A DNA stretch of 64,000 bases, from positions 605,971 through 669,970 of the forward strand of contig PJRA01000444.1 in assembly GCA_016987375.1 (NCBI GenBank), given 5' to 3'. Position 1 is the stretch's first letter. Each line of letters starts with the position of its first letter. Of this stretch, positions 29,983-50,824 are shown piece by piece. Origin of the DNA: Brachionus koreanus (taxonomy: Eukaryota; Rotifera; Eurotatoria; Ploima; Brachionidae). Both the position numbers and the translations under genes were made by a program. The notes beneath the pieces were generated by a model, which was not told where the DNA came from, did no database searches, and worked only from the letters and a program-made list of their open reading frames with translations.

Positions 29983-31500
29983 TCTATAAGCCTAGGCGGT
30001 CTAGTCTAAATCTGACAACAAATTATGTGCAGAAAATATAATGAAAGTTTTTGTTTATTTTTGCTTTAAAAATATCACTAGATTGAGCTTCCACTGCATC
30101 CATTCCCAACTTATTCCAGCCATTTACTACACGGTTTGTGAAGAAGTGGTATCTTTGGGCACAATTTTTGATTATTTCTTTTTCTAATTTTGTATGGATA
30201 ACCTTTTGTACTTCTGCTTGAAAAAGTGAGTGGAGATTGCCATTTGATGAGATCAATATTTCTTTTAACTTTAAACATTTGAATTAAGTCACCTCTCATT
30301 CGCCTTTCGGTTAAATTCAGTCAGGTTTAGAGCCTTTAGTCTATCGTTGTAGTTTATATTTTTATCTTTCTCTAGATATGGGCACCAAACAGGAATTGCA
30401 TTCTCTAAGTGAGGCCTAACAAGACATGTATAAAGTAATTTAATGACCATCTGTGTCCGAAATTTAATACCATGAATAACTTGACCAAGTATTCTGTTGC
30501 CTTTTGAGGCTGCTGAGCAAACTTGATAATGCCATTTTAAATCGTTTTGAATCCAGATTCCTAATTCTTTCTGAATCCGGGATCTTGAGACAAGATGAGT
30601 TTTTCCATTAGCTAAATCATTCATAATAAAATCATTTTGAAGTCCTTGATTTCCATTAAAACTTATAATTTCGCATTTATCAAAATTTAGATCCATAGAC
30701 CATTCATTACACCAGCTTATTAATGAATCAATATCATCTTAAAGTAAGTTAAATGATTCATGCGGATTTTATCGATCTATAATACAGAATATCTTGCAGT
30801 CATCTGCATAAAGTAGACATTTGTTTTTTAGTTTGTTGGACAAATCGTTAATAAAAATTGTGAAGAGCAATGGACCGAAGACAGAGCCTTGTGGTACACC
30901 ACTAGTCACATTTAGCCATTCGGATTCTGTTTTACCAACTACAACTCTTTGTTTACGAAGACTAAGAAACGATTCAATCCATTTTAATAACATTCTGTCA
31001 ATGCCGAGTTTTTTAAGTTTAAATAAAAGTTTTGAATGATTCACTCTATCGAAAGCTTTAGAGAAATCTGTATAGAGTACATCCACTTTATTGCCTAGAG
31101 ATATTTGATGTGTCAGAAAATCAAGAATTTCGAGTAAGTTTGTAGTACACGATTTATGAGGAATAAATTCATGCTGGAATTGATTAATTAATTTATTTTC
31201 AAGACAAAAATTTAATACCAAGTTTCTAACAATTCTCTCACCAATACGGCATGGTATCGATGTAATTGAGATAGACCTATAATTTTTACGGTCTGATCTA
31301 TTTCCTTTTTTATAAATCGGAGAGACGTTTGCAAGTCTCCAAAAATCAGGCATTTCCCTAGACTTAAAGGATTTTTTGATAATTAGATGCAGAGGGTAAG
31401 AAACACCTTCAGAAGCATTTTTCAGAAAGTGTGGACTTATCCTGTCTACACCTATACTTTTGTTAACATTTTTAAAGTATTTAACTTAATAAAAATTATT
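29983..31500 (-). mobile_element. LINE (jockey/CR1-like), 3' half with RT domain
   Basis: The longest LINE in the window. In order on the minus strand: KSIGVDRISPHFLKNA, PDFWRLANVSPIYKKGNRSD, KNYRSISITSIPCRI, DVLYTDFSKAFDRVNHSKLL, SGVPQGSVFGPLLFTIFIND, then LLYADDCKIF with the catalytic YADD (31350-30780). It continues through KELGIWIQNDLKWHYQVC and FFTNRVVNGWNKLGMDAVEA to a stop at 30023. Two in-frame stops around 30740-30770 and a frameshift near 30230-30290 break it. The 3' UTR shows the stem GCCTAGGC at about 29988-29995. The endonuclease half is absent. Confidence 0.9.
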
Positions 31501-32557
31501 TCTCTTGAAGTTATCTCATTTATCTTAAACGGGCATTTAGGTACATAATTTGTAATTGCTGAATCAATTAAGGAAGAACATTACAAAAAAAAACAGCTAT
31601 AAAACATTTTGTTTCTAATCAAAGTAACCTAGACAAATGTTTTAAAAAGGCCTTTCGATCTTTACCATGAATGATCGGAAATCAACTCTCGAAAAAAAAT
31701 TAACACTTTTATAAAAATATTTACACATCATTTATACATTTTCTTTTAAGACAAGGTATTAAATCAACTACAACATGGCAAAATTTAAGCAAAAATTTCG
31801 AATTGAAATCACAATTTATTCAATGGGTTAATTAAATTAGAATAAGCATGATTTACTTTCGGATAATAAGTTAATAAAGCTAATATAACCTGAGTTTAAA
31901 CCAAGCTTTGTCATTTGACTACTTTCTTTTCTAGTTTATAAAGATATTATTTACAAGTTTAATTGTAAAATAAAATTATTTTAAATAAAAGATTTTTTTT
32001 TTCAAATTTATTTTTAGATCATGCAATAAAACAAATTATTATTTTTTTTCTAATTTAAAATTTAGACAAGAAATATACCAAAAAAAATATTTTTTATTCT
32101 AAACTTAAGTTTTAATCTTTGTGATTTGGAAGTGTAAGATTTACTGTTTCCGTATAAAAGTTTAATAGCTAAAAAAATTATTTGGAAATGAAATAAAAAA
32201 TTCAGTTACTTAGGATATACATTAAAGTTTGGCAACTATTTTATCGATTAGTTGCTTTTTTTTAATATATAAGTGTAGAAAACTGATCTAACAAAAAAAT
32301 TGCATGACATAATTCGTTTTGACGATAAAAAAAAATATTCATTTTTTAATTTAAATTCAAAATTTGAAAAAAAGAAAACAAATTATCCTAAATACTTAAG
32401 ATTTGAATTTAAATTACCATAAGTAAATACCGATTAAGGTATTATTATAAATAGTAATTTATAAAGGGATAGTATTTTTTTTAAATTTTAATTTTTAAAA
32501 TGGGATATTTTTATTTTTTTTCAAATATAGTCATCAAAAGCGAATAGAAAAAATAAA
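31501..32557. other. intergenic, nothing recognised
   Basis: AT-rich; the stretch next to the LINE may hold its further decayed 5' part. No ORF. Confidence 0.5.
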
Positions 32558-33243
32558 ATGAGTACTCCAACAATTGCCCAACAAAGTGTCCCCAACTCGG
32601 ATAGAATTGGCTTTACCAAAAGCTATCCGATGTCAATCGCGGGTCTTTTAAGAATCGGAATAATTGTGAGATAGATAAACTGATTTTTCTGCCTTATTAA
32701 TTTTTCTTAAAAGCTTTTTCAATTGGCTGGTCTAATTTCAGCTGCCTCGATACCTAAATATCTCAGCGGACAAATTTATATACCTCATGACATGAATTCA
32801 ACAAGAGATGCATATTTGTTTTTTTCCATAGTCGGATTCATTATAGCTATATTTATCTATATTTTTCGCTTGTTTAATATAACAAGTCAAAAAGCTTTTA
32901 GTAAAATTCATTTCAATCTACTGGTAAATTTATTGTATTAATAAAAGCCAACTTTAACTTAATTTAAATTAAAGATTATGGTTAGTGATTTTTTATGGGT
33001 TTTGCCCACATTTATATTGGCCATTGTGTGTGCTGTAAAAGAGGGTTCAATCAGAGATCCATTTTATTTGTATTCAAAGTTTTTCAATCAAGGCGCTTTT
33101 GCATCTGCATCTGTATGCACAATACTACTTTTTTTTTGCTCTGAATTTTTGACTATTTGTTTTTTAAGGTGTTTGGTTTTTTGTGTTCGATTCTTTATGC
33201 AGTCGATGGAGCTTTTCATTTAATTAAACAAACAAGAGGATAA
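32558..33243 (+). CDS. MARVEL-domain (CMTM/plasmolipin-type) membrane protein
   Basis: Four exons, 32558-32665, 32714-32923, 32975-33112 and 33169-33243, with introns of 48-56 nt, join in phase to 176 residues. Four membrane segments are seen: GLLRIGIILFQLAGLISAAS, AYLFFSIVGFIIAIFIYIF, FLWVLPTFILAIVCAV and a last one in VFGFLCSILYAVDGAFHL. The last has the FGFxxxxLYAxDxxFH pattern typical of MARVEL proteins. The N-terminus lacks a signal peptide. These proteins act in membrane apposition and vesicle traffic; the specific role is unknown. No long 5' UTR element is seen. Confidence 0.85.
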
Positions 33244-34242
33244 ATATAAAATTTTGTATTTTAATATTGTTTTTAGTTCATATATTAATAATTTTGTTTT
33301 TTTTTTTTAATTTATTGCTAATTAAATTTTATTAAAATAAATAATTGAAGAGACACACTAAAAAATATCTAAAAAATATTTGAAAATTCATTTTATTAGG
33401 CACCTTTTTTTGTCCCGATTCAGCACTCAATTAACACATTTACCTTAAAATATCTTTAATGCAAGGACTTGAATTAATGGTTAAAAATTTTATCAGGATA
33501 TTAAATACACAAAGATGTAAAAGCTAAACTATCAAAAAGTTATTTTTTTCAATATTCAGATTATTTAAATTCAAATTCAAAATTAATAGCTTAAATAGCA
33601 TAAATAATTTTCTAGAAAAATATGGTCATATGCTTTTCGACATGGAATTCTTGTTATCTTTCGTCTAAAATTACATTAATTTTCCATAGCAGTAAGTCTG
33701 AAAACTCATGAACGAAATTAAAGAAAAATTACTCTAGAAATTTAAAATAACTTTTTGATCAAGAGATCAATGTAGAATAAATAACAAAAATTTAAAATAA
33801 ATGTTTTCAATGTTTTACTTTTTTAAATAAATATTATTTTTAAATAACTAAACAAGTTTTTAGTTCATCAAAATCACTAATTGTTTTCAATTTTTCAAAA
33901 AAGCCTAGAAAACAAGAAGATCGATTCTAGAAATTTAAAAATTTATGGGAATTATATTAATATTTCATAATAAAACAGGGGGGTGTTCAATGTCCAAAGA
34001 TTTCGAGTATATTTATTAGCTTTTTTTAAAGATTGAAACTATTTCGACTTTAATTAAAGGGGCGACCCTTAGTATTTTTTGGTGCTTAATTCAAATTTAA
34101 AATAATTTGGTGGGTGTTCAAGGTTACTTTTAAACTAAACCCGGGTGTTTAAATTTTAAATGTGTTTTTTTGAAAATTTAAGCTTTTAAAAAAATAAAAA
34201 ATTCAAAAATTATTCCTCAATTAAAAGAGCAGAAAAAGGCGA
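33244..34242. other. intergenic with a short G-rich repeated motif before the gap
   Basis: The motif GGGTGTT(C/T)AA occurs three times between 33975 and 34155 (GGGGGGTGTTCAATG, GGTGGGTGTTCAAGG, CCCGGGTGTTTAAAT), 75-110 bases apart. It stands out in AT-rich surroundings and leads straight into the assembly gap. Confidence 0.5.
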
Positions 34243-34557
34243 NNNNNNNNNNNNNNNNNNNNNNNNNNNNNNNNNNNNNNNNNNNNNNNNNNNNNNNNNN
34301 NNNNNNNNNNNNNNNNNNNNNNNNNNNNNNNNNNNNNNNNNNNNNNNNNNNNNNNNNNNNNNNNNNNNNNNNNNNNNNNNNNNNNNNNNNNNNNNNNNNN
34401 NNNNNNNNNNNNNNNNNNNNNNNNNNNNNNNNNNNNNNNNNNNNNNNNNNNNNNNNNNNNNNNNNNNNNNNNNNNNNNNNNNNNNNNNNNNNNNNNNNNN
34501 NNNNNNNNNNNNNNNNNNNNNNNNNNNNNNNNNNNNNNNNNNNNNNNNNNNNNNNNN
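34243..34557. other. assembly gap (315 N)
   Basis: Unknown bases. No statement is possible about its content. Confidence 0.99.
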
Positions 34558-34716
34558 GCAAGTTAAAACGAAAGACTTAATAAAAAAAAAAGGGATCAAT
34601 GGTATAGAGAAAAAGATAGATCGAAAAATGTAAAAATTATATGGGACAAAATGAGAAAAAATTCAACTTTTGTTTTAACAAAACCAAAAACTCATAAAAT
34701 ACTATAAATAAAAAAA

Positions 34717-35706
34717 TTAGTTTTTTAAACAAGAAAAAAAATTTTTTTTCTCATTTTCTAAATATTTCACTGCATTCTTTAAAATATAAACTAATTCCAA
34801 TTTTAGTTTTTCATGTATGAATGCAAGAATCAATGAGTTAAAAATACATATAAACAAAGTCAAATTTTCGATCAAAGAAATGCTACAGTCTAAAATAGAA
34901 TTTTCAATGTAATTCTGTATTAGAGATAATATCCACCAAATTGAAGCTAAATTGGACAAAAGGGAAAAACAAAAAAATTTTGACAAAATCTTTAAATTTT
35001 TTCGGTCTCTTGTCAATTGAATATTTGACGATTTTTTGAAAATAATCCGATTAATGAGAAATAAATTGATTGAAGAATATATGATATTAGCTCCAAATAC
35101 TGGAATGGTGTTTACCAGATTCGCTAACAATATGTTAATTGGATATTTTTTTTCGTTTATGTCACAAAGCTCATAATTTTCTAATAAAAATCCAAACTTT
35201 AACCAAACTTGTAAAAAACTAGTTAAAAGACTCAGTGTTATAGACAAAATCAAATAAAATATAAAAAACTTAAAATTTCGCACTAATTTTTCTATTTTTA
35301 TTTTAGTGCTGTGAAGCCAAATAGTAAGATGAAATACTGAATAATAAAAAAGAATAAAATAGTATTCAGATATAAAGCTTTCCAGCATCATAAATCCAAT
35401 GCATAAAATCTTTCCAAATTTGTAATTTGTTTCATGTTCTAATATGTCATCAATGGTTAATTTAATTCGCATTAAAATAAAATTTTAACAAATAGCAAGC
35501 AATAGACCAGTTTCTACTTGAATAAGCTTTTTTCTTAATCTCAATACCAAAAATAAAATTACCAAATCGAATAAAAAAAATAAAACGTTAAGGCTTAATT
35601 TTAAAAAATACCCAAAATAAATTTTAAAAATAAATTTTAAAAATATATTTTCGCAGTTTTTTTCATTTTTGTCAAGCACTTGTGAAATATTTGATAAATT
35701 GTTCAT
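34717..35706 (-). pseudogene. seven-transmembrane receptor with one in-frame stop
   Basis: Reading from ATG 35706, 73 codons (first membrane segment, NVLFFLFDLVILFLVL) end at TAA 35487-35485. The same frame then continues through ATG 35472 to 34717 with the remaining segments. Aligned with the intact paralogue at 23.6 kb, the distance between the conserved basic loop and the cysteine (KILC / KLLC) is identical if the stop counts as one residue. So the stop is a single-base nonsense change, an assembly error or a readthrough site. Shared motifs include YYFILFYYSVFHLTIW, YELCDINE with the loop cysteine, and DRKNLKILSKFFCFSLLSN. Confidence 0.8.
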
Positions 35707-36404
35707 TTTTTTTTGTAATTCTTTTGAATAAAATTATGAAACATGTATATTGTTTTTTTTTAAAACTATTTATATTCATTTAGATTTTTAAGTTTAGCAA
35801 TTTATATCATATTAATATATTTATTTTTAAATTTGATCTTTTAATATCAATAAATTTAAATATATTTTAGTAATTATTAATTATTGATTTTTCTAGTTTT
35901 CTAAATCATCAATTAACAAAGTCAAAGCTTAATACAGTCTTTCCTCCATATAACGATACCTCATGAAACAAGAAAACTTTTTTAACCAACTTTTAACCTG
36001 GAACTGATTACGAGAGATATAAAAAAGTTTTCGTAAGAACGAGTGAGAGATATGTTGGGACAGGACTGAGTCATTTCATTCCATTGGTTATCAGACTGGT
36101 GCAGGAACACAAAGCAGGTTTCCAACTAATTCATGTTACTATTGTATTCAAAGACTACTTGCAATACCATAGAAATACGAATATTAGCTAACTTTTGAAT
36201 TGAGAGCACAAATAATATTTTACCACAAAACCAGTAAAAATCTCCACTAATTTAGTAAAAAAATTACAAAATCAATAAACAATTAACAAATTCAGTTTTT
36301 ATTATTTATTTCAGAAAAATATCACAAACAGTAAAAATATATATCAAAAAAGGAAAAAATAGCACTAATTCAATTAAATCATAACTTTACTTTAATTCTG
36401 TTCA
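35707..36404. other. intergenic
   Basis: AT-rich. The less AT-rich part 35940-36200 has no ORF and no recognised repeat. Confidence 0.4.
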
Positions 36405-36602
36405 TTAATTAAGTAAAATCTTATTACATAAAAAAATACACAAATTAACTAATTTTTTTTGTACACAAATTTGGACAATAAAAAGCACTTTTTTTAGCAT
36501 TTCCGCTTTAAACTTCTCACATGTAATATCTTCAACTTCGTTTAGTGTATTGTCAACTGGATCAAGCAATACACTCTCTTTTGATTTTGCCTCAGAAGAC
36601 AT
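36405..36602 (-). CDS. small hypothetical protein
   Basis: 65 residues beginning MSSEAKSKESVLLDPVDNTL, acidic in the first half and hydrophobic with four cysteines in the second. No family recognised and no splice or poly(A) evidence. The first 30 codons look coding in composition; the rest could be intron. Weak support. Confidence 0.3.
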   Translation of the reverse strand: MSSEAKSKESVLLDPVDNTLNEVEDITCEKFKAEMLKKVLFIVQICVQKKLVNLCIFLCNKILLN

Positions 36603-37109
36603 TCAGATTCTATTCAAAATTTATCGACAATTATATTTAACAAATTAAATTATTTGTAAAAAAAAAAAGAAAAAAATTTATTTTTATATTGCATATTATA
36701 TTGTATAAGTTAAAGATTAATGTTATATTTTATTATTTTAGATTACTGTTTTTGTTATATTTTTATTTAATTAATGAAATTAAAAATGAATTATTGACAT
36801 TTTCACTGTATTAGATATTTTTTTGCAATTTTGTGAAAAAAAAAACTTAATTAGCTATTGTTTAATGGAAAAGTGATTTTTTTACAGAATTTGTGATATT
36901 TTTTTTAAATTTGTGGTGAGATTTACTGACGTCATTGAATTGACCTTTTGAATTTTTCTTAAATGAATATTGAAATAGTCAAAAATAGGCATTATAGGCT
37001 ATTTGAAAAATTGAAGCTTAACTTTAAAGGACAAATTGAACAAACTCTTTTGGCGTTTATTTATTATGGTTGTAAAATATTGCAAGGATATAAGACTATT
37101 AAGAATAGT
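36603..37109. other. intergenic
   Basis: AT-rich, with no feature recognised. Confidence 0.4.
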
Positions 37110-37424
37110 ATCTCCGAGAAGTTAAAATTTGTCTAAGCTCTGCAAAAACTGTGCAATTGAGTCCAAATTTTATCTGATGTTTTTTAATGAGGTACATTGA
37201 AGATGATCTGCACAAAAAAATGAAGAGTATTTGCAGAGCTTAGAATTCGTTTGTAAAAATTTGTACAACATTGTATTGTCTACACAACCATTTTTGTACA
37301 ATTAGAAAAAAAAATTATATTGTTTTTCCTTTTTGAACCAAAATTTCACATTTCCTCAGGTCTTAGTAAAATTGACTTAGACGCTTTTTGTACTGTAATT
37401 TTTGTACTAAAATTTGACATTGCC
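37110..37424. mobile_element. degenerate relative of the foldback family
   Basis: Inverted blocks CTAAGCTCTGCAAA (37132-37145) and TTTGCAGAGCTTAG (37230-37243) surround an AT-rich centre. The right end reads TTTGTACTAAAATTTGACAT then TGCC, close to the family end TTTGTATGAAATTTCACAAT then GCC. No target duplication was found. It is more decayed than copies A and B, or belongs to a sister family. Confidence 0.45.
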
Positions 37425-37589
37425 TGGACCTGAAATTAAATTCATCAATAGAAAAATATCTATTAATCGTTTATTTATGAGTTCATTAGTGAAATTATCT
37501 CATGTAGTGCATTTTCACAACTATGATTTAATCTAAAGCCATGCTCATTATTCGAGAGAATTTAAGATTCATTCAAAGATAAAGTTAGT

Positions 37590-37800
37590 GAACCAAATCA
37601 CAGGGATCAGTCAAAGAGAAAATTTTTTATCGAACAGAGTGGTAAAAAATTGGAATCGATTGTCGGCTGAAATAATTTCAGTTGACACCAAAAGCTGCTT
37701 AAAAAAGAAAATTGATGAGACTTTAAGGATCAACAAGAAATAATCATTTTTAATTACTTCTTGAACAGCCTGTCCTGGCTTATTATTATCATTATTATTA
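37590..37800 (+). mobile_element. LINE C-terminus and 3' tail
   Basis: Plus-strand frame HRDQSKRENFLSNRVVKNWN, then RLSAEIISVDTKSCLKKKID, and a stop at about 37741. This is the normal end of jockey/CR1-type ORF2 (compare FFTNRVVNGWNKLGMDAVEA in the 30-kb copy). After it come the stem AGCCTGTCCTGGCT and a (TTA)n tail. Confidence 0.8.
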
Positions 37801-38930
37801 TTTAAAAAATAACTTTTATGCTTTGGAAAAATTTTTACAACAATTAAATATTCTTTTTTATTGATTTTTTTTCATTGCTTGGTAAATTTAGAACACTATT
37901 TATAAAATTTTTTTAAAATATTTAAAAATGAATTAAATGGCTCAAAAAAATAAATATTGATATTTAATATTTAGTCAGCAGATTCTAATTTGAATTTTGC
38001 TAAAATATCAAAAATAATATTTGAAATATTATTAAAATACCCTAAAAATTGAGGGGAAAAAAATTCTCTAATTCTCAAATTTTAATGACGCACAATAAAA
38101 AAATGTTTATTTATTTTCAAATTCTATTTAATATAAAAAAAAAGCTCTTAAATGTTTAATTTATCTAAAAGAGAATTTTAGCTAAATCAATTCAATGCTG
38201 AAAATTAATTTTATCAAATTTTTCAAAAACATCCACTTAATTTGATTCAATTTAATCAAAAATAGATTCAAAAATACTTCTAGATTTGAAGCTCTTTTTT
38301 AGTTGATAAGTTTTTTTTTAGTTTGAATAAATAAAATTTTTTAATTTAGTATGATTCAAAAATTATTTTTTAGGCATCGTTTAGGAAGATCAAAAATTTT
38401 AGAATTTAAAACAGCCACTTTGATAATATTTATTTAAAATTTGGAAAAATCTCAATTTTGTTTCCCTTTATTATTTTGTTAGTAACCAAATTTGGTCTAG
38501 TAAAAAATAAAAATTTAAAATTAAATAATCATCAATAATTATTATTTGGAATTAATGATTAGTTATTGTTTGTATGGAGTTAATTTGTTCTTATCGTTAA
38601 ATAATCCTTAAAGAATCAACCTCATTATTTTTAGCTAATTTTTTCTTTGACATTAAAATCTGTTCATGTGCATAGGTAGAAAATTTTTTTCAAAATTATA
38701 ATAATAAAAATTTGTTTTGTGTTTTTTTTTTCTAATAGGAAATTTTGGTTTTTATTTTCTCCATGAATTTTAGGATAAACACAACAAGGGAAAAGAGAAT
38801 AGAAATTTCAAAGACTACTAAAATTTAAGATTAAAAAAATCAAATCAAATTCAATGTTAAAACAATTATCAAGAAAACAAAATTCTAGGCACAAAATTTT
38901 CTTTTTTATTTTTCACCGTTTAAACAAGCT
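37801..38930. other. intergenic, AT-rich
   Basis: No ORF, repeat or motif recognised. Confidence 0.5.
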
Positions 38931-38984
38931 AGTTTTAATTCTCTGTTGATATCAGCAATCGTTCACAAAGCCTAGAATTATTTT

Positions 38985-39002
38985 GCTAATCACGTGATTA
39001 GC
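38985..39002. promoter_or_regulatory. perfect 18-bp palindrome with E-box core
   Basis: GCTAATCACGTGATTAGC is a perfect inverted repeat centred on CACGTG, within TCACGTGA, the core bound by bHLH-zip factors of the USF/MITF/TFE type. It sits in a less AT-rich stretch (38935-39175) that ends in GGTTTTAGGTAAAT and may contain a 5' untranslated exon of the kinase gene 3.4 kb downstream. That link is inference. Confidence 0.45.
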
Positions 39003-39175
39003 ATTTGTGCAACTCAAGTCTTAGATAATTAAAATCAAAGATTAGTCCAAATACTTGAGGATTTTGATTTTGATTTGTGTGTATGTTCGTGTCTAATATT
39101 AAACGAAAAAAGAGAAAACAATTATCTCAAGGGTGCAATAACAAGCATCTGTTCGTCGCATTGGTTTTAGGTAAA

Positions 39176-42100
39176 TTATATTTGAGAGAAAAAAAAGAAA
39201 ATTATGTATTCTCTTTTCTTTTTTTTTTTAAATTTTTCTAAAGTTATCTCCTATTGCTCTTGATTCTTGGTAATCAAATTTACATTCAAAATTTTATACT
39301 TTAAAAAATTACATAACTAATTAAAATATTATAAAAAAATTTACCTTTTTATTATAAGTAAGCACAACAACCAATTTAAAAAAAAATCTATTTTCTCTTT
39401 GTTAAAAATCGACATACGGACTGGCTTAAAGCAATTGAATCGGGCCAACGCATCACAGTCAACTGATTAATGAGCCCAAAGTCTATTACTCAAAGAGTCC
39501 TATTTATGTTCACAGGTTTGATATTTTAATTAATTCAAACAAATTTTATTATTAATTGCTCAGATAAATTGTTCACAATTTTCTTAACTCACTCAAATAA
39601 AATTCTTTCTACTAATTTTTAAAATTTTTGGCTTTTTTTAATTCGAAAAAATTTTTTTTTAATAATTTATTAATTTTTATGTGCATTTTAATAATTGGGT
39701 ACGAACAAAGCACTAAAGAATTTAAATAAATAAAAACCAACATAAAATTAAAAATGTTTTTCTTTTCAAGTATACATTTTATTTATTAATAAGTTTTCAA
39801 CTTTACTGTTGAATAAAATTAATAGAGAAAAAATTTAAAATTTTTAGTTTTACCAATTTAAAAATTTTTTTTTAGATAATTTCTATTTTATTGATGAAAT
39901 TTATTATAAGCATTAAATTAATTTATTAAAGTTTTATTTCTGTTTATATGGAATAATTTTAAATTAAATTTTTGCCTTAGCTTAAAATACAGCTTGTTCA
40001 TATTTTGGATTCAATTTTTAAGTGCTGTTGCTTTATTGCCAATTGAATGCGATATGAATGTCTTTGTGTTGGTTTAATCTGATTTAAATTGATAAAAATC
40101 ATGCAATAGCTTTTTATAAGACAGTTAAAATGAGATGTTTTGTTATCTAAAGGCAAAAAGAAAACAATTTTATCTCTAATCAGTTTGCTAGTTCAAATCC
40201 AATCTTACGCAGGAATTGTTTTGTTTGATAAGTCTCTGAATAATCAAGCTTTTGGCAATAAAAAATATTTAAGTCTAAAATCAATAATTTTGTATATCAT
40301 TAAAACTAAAATAATTTTTAAATTTTAATTCAAGTGAAAATGCATTTTATTTATTTCTACAAAAATAGTGCAAAAATTTAATGAAATAAATATTTATTAT
40401 GGTTAAACTTAGCATGAATAGTTTCATTATTAGAAAATATTTTTTTAAATAAATTTTTAGTTTATTGAAAATTATTTATAGATCTTATAATTCGTTTTTA
40501 AATTTAGAAAAATCTATTTTTAATATATTCTCGAATGTATAAGCTTTTTTAGTTCCGTTTAATATTTATCCCAAATTTAATTAAAAATTTTTGAAATCAA
40601 ATTTATGACAATTAGTTACATTTCATGTCAATAACCACCAATGAATACCAGACATAAATATTCCGGGATAATGTTTTTCTCTATCAAGATATAAGTGGAC
40701 TAAAATTGAATCAAATTTTTCTAGATATTTGAAAATTTTTATTCATTTTTTCTAAAATTTAAAAATTTAGTTACGTTAAGAATATTTTTAAATATTTTTT
40801 AAACATTAAATCAGTAAAGTATTTCAAATGTAAAGTGTTTGGAGAAATTTTTTCATTTGTTCCTTAGAAACGGAAAATTTTTTAAAAATTTATTAAAAAA
40901 TTCTCAAATTTAAAGCTTTTTCCAGTAATTCGTGTCTTGATGCTTTTTTTTAGAAAATTAATTAAGTGAAATTTAAATTTTACGAGCCATTTTTTAAATA
41001 TTAAAAAAAAAAATTTATATTTAAGCTTTTAGAAATTAATTTTTTTTTATTAAAACAATAGAGCATATTTTTCAAATAAAGCTAGGAATATCAATACATA
41101 TCAATCTGCTTTTGTACTAAATTACAGTCTGCAACTAAATTTCTTTCTACACTTCAAGCAAAAATGTATCTTTTATTGTTGATAAATTAATTTATTTTAT
41201 TAAATAAAACTAATTTTCATAGTCGAAATTCAAAAATTATTTAAAGCAAATAATTTTCTGAAAATCTAATTTCCTTATTGTTAAATCATTTCGAAAAAAA
41301 AATATGTTTTTAAATTCATAATTTTAATGCTTGTAAAATTTACAATCACACAAATTTTATTTTATTTTTAATACAGTTCGGTATTTTAGATAGAATTTTG
41401 ATTAAAAAGAATATTTAAGATTAGTTTGTTTTCAATTTCTTGTATCAATGTTAGACTGGTTTTGTCCTGGATATGACAATTTCAAAATAGGAAATTAATC
41501 AAAAAATAATCTGATCAAAAATTTTAAAACAAAAAAAATCTAATTTTTTTTTATTTAAGTCAAAATAGATCAAATTGATGTTATTGTAAATAGATAGCCT
41601 GAATGTTGCATATTTCAACATCGTTCTTTTGATCACAAAGCTATTTATCAATCTTGAATAAAAAAATTCAATTTTTTTTCTTTCTAGATACAGTTTTAAA
41701 TCTATTAAATTTGCATAAAAAACTATGTTTTATTTTAAAAATTAAGTCTTTTTTTTTGAAGTAATATAACGTAATGCTTTCTTTTGGATTGATTTATTGA
41801 GCAATTCAAAATAATGCAACAAGACGAACCATAAAATTCTTTATAGATTTATTTTAACAATGTTTAAATAAAGCATTAGATTTAAAAATTTTTTACAATG
41901 ATTTATTATTTTTATTTATAAAAAAAAATAGAATAAAATAAAAACATAAATAGTGTTTGTTTATTTGTCTGATAAGAAAATGAAAAACGCCAATATTTTA
42001 AAAAGAGGTTTTAGCTGTTCTATTTTGACTTATAAAACTAATAAAAGACTTAATTAATATTGTCATAAATTTTTTAATCATTAACAAATTTAAGTAAAAA

Positions 42101-42580
42101 TTTTTATTTTGACAAGTTTTTTAAAAAATTTTTAGTGAAAAATTTATTGTTACCTTTGAATTTTATTTAATAATTTATTTTGTGAAAATGAATGTTTTTT
42201 TATTGAGAGCAAAGTATTGACAATATAATGCAAACGGTCATGATAGGCTTAGCCATGTTTATAAGCCGATCAAACATAGACTTAATTTGTAGCCAAAATA
42301 AGCCAAATAAATGGTAAAAAATATTTTCTAGTTGTACATAGATAGCTCTTTTAACTGTATTAACATTGATTGATTATATTTTATATGTATTTACCATTAG
42401 TCGCTTTTTGACTCGACGCTCAAATTTAATTAGATTTGATGGACATCTAAAAATAAAAAGAAATACTTTCAAAACAAAAATACTTAGTACTTTGATGCGT
42501 CAGAATTTTGACTCAAAAAGTAAGCAAGCACCACGGCTCTTGAGATAAAAATCGATTTTTTTTTCAAATTTAGATATATA
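39176..42580. other. AT-rich region upstream of the kinase gene
   Basis: No convincing ORF. A less AT-rich patch at 39405-39520 and one around 40000-40220 contain no known repeat and could be regulatory. The kinase start codon follows an acceptor-like TTTTTTTTTCAAATTTAG, which suggests that an untranslated exon lies somewhere upstream. Confidence 0.5.

Positions 42581-50824
<8,244 letters not shown>

Noticed and set aside
34210..34599. ORFs of about 115-130 codons across the assembly gap
   Set aside because: They consist almost entirely of unknown residues from N bases.
39405..39520. Possible tRNA or small RNA gene in a less AT-rich patch
   Set aside because: No B-box (GGTTCGANNCC) and no cloverleaf pairing could be built.
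42366..42548. 60-codon ORF just before the PKC start as an extra N-terminal exon
   Set aside because: It ends in a stop before the acceptor-like TTTAG, does not match any PKC N-terminus, and the C2 domain already begins after ATG 42581.
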